Of a DNA stretch of 64,000 bases, positions 63,910 through 64,000 are shown one piece after another (position 1 is the first letter of the stretch; the number at the start of each line of letters is the position of its first letter). Below the pieces are notes generated by a model that ran no database searches, had not been told where the DNA came from, and was given only the letters and a program-made list of their open reading frames with translations. The position numbers were made by a program, and so were the translations under genes. Source of the stretch: Pseudoruegeria sp. SHC-113 (GTDB taxonomy: Bacteria > Pseudomonadota > Alphaproteobacteria > Rhodobacterales > Rhodobacteraceae); contig NZ_JAHUBR010000002.1 in assembly GCF_025376885.1 (NCBI RefSeq), positions 210,279 through 274,278 of the forward strand, in the 5' to 3' direction.

Positions 63910-64000
63910 GGTTTGGCGGTGACCTACTCTCCCACGTCTTAGGACGCAGTACCATCGGCGCGGCTGTGCTTAACTTCCGAGTTCGGGATGGGGTCGGGTG
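63910..64000 (-). rRNA. rrf: 5S ribosomal RNA, 3' part (truncated by the window end)
   Basis: Read on the minus strand, the region contains the conserved 5S core CCCATCCCGAACTCGGAAG and continues through the closing strand of loops D/E to a terminal GTAGGTCACCGCCAAACC. About 91 of roughly 118 bases are visible; the 5' end and the upstream 23S and 16S genes lie beyond position 64000. The exact 3' end (63910) is judged from the pairing terminus. Confidence 0.92.

Overview
The window is a high-GC alphaproteobacterial chromosome segment, most likely from the Rhodobacteraceae (Roseobacter group). The evidence is the gene content and order: UrtB with a long periplasmic N-terminus, ClpS, HemF, TRAP and TTT transporters, GMC oxidoreductase, and an initiator tRNA directly downstream of a 5S rRNA. 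No phage, insertion sequence, CRISPR array or integrase was seen. It is a metabolically dense chromosomal region.

Layout. 1-4.9 kb: urea ABC transporter urtA(3' end)-urtB-urtC-urtD-urtE. 5-15.9 kb: mostly housekeeping genes (GlcD-like FAD oxidase, FAH-family hydrolase, D-Ala-D-Ala carboxypeptidase, HAD hydrolase, clpS, RsmC-like methyltransferase, a degenerate SDR, a small lipoprotein, hemF, GNAT, XRE-cupin and AraC regulators). 16-17.7 kb: HMG-CoA lyase and an enoyl-CoA hydratase (lower leucine degradation). 17.8-33.2 kb: a sugar-acid island. It has a dehydratase/FAH hydrolase/2-hydroxyacid dehydrogenase operon, a divergent 3-hydroxyisobutyrate-dehydrogenase-like gene plus denD, a GntR regulator, a TRAP transporter with enlarged membrane subunits, a UxaA-type dehydratase, an AroE-like dehydrogenase, a YihU-like reductase and two exporters.

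33.2-42.4 kb: urate and ureide catabolism. It contains ureidoglycine aminohydrolase, NCS2 permease, ureidoglycolate lyase, a PuuE-UraD fusion, HIU hydrolase, the membrane urate oxidase PuuD and two paralogous LysR regulators. Together they take urate to glyoxylate plus urea, except that no allantoate amidohydrolase is present. 42.4-53.7 kb: a nine-gene operon of unknown substrate under a GntR regulator with two winged-helix domains. It combines a TctABC transporter, an isocitrate-dehydrogenase-like enzyme, a single-cysteine racemase homologue, OtnK, OtnC, an RraA-type aldolase and an aconitase. This is the best candidate for an undescribed pathway. 53.7-57.6 kb: a polyamine-type ABC transporter (potDABC order). 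57.9-63.7 kb: IclR regulator, second TRAP transporter and a divergent GMC oxidoreductase. 63.7-64 kb: tRNA-fMet and the 3' part of 5S rRNA, the end of an rrn operon on the minus strand.

A recurring feature is that the substrate-binding-protein gene of every transporter operon here (urt, two TRAP, TctC, PotD) is followed at once by a GC-rich hairpin before the membrane-component genes. This suggests a common way of making binding protein in excess. All functional calls rest on reading motifs and context; no database search was run.
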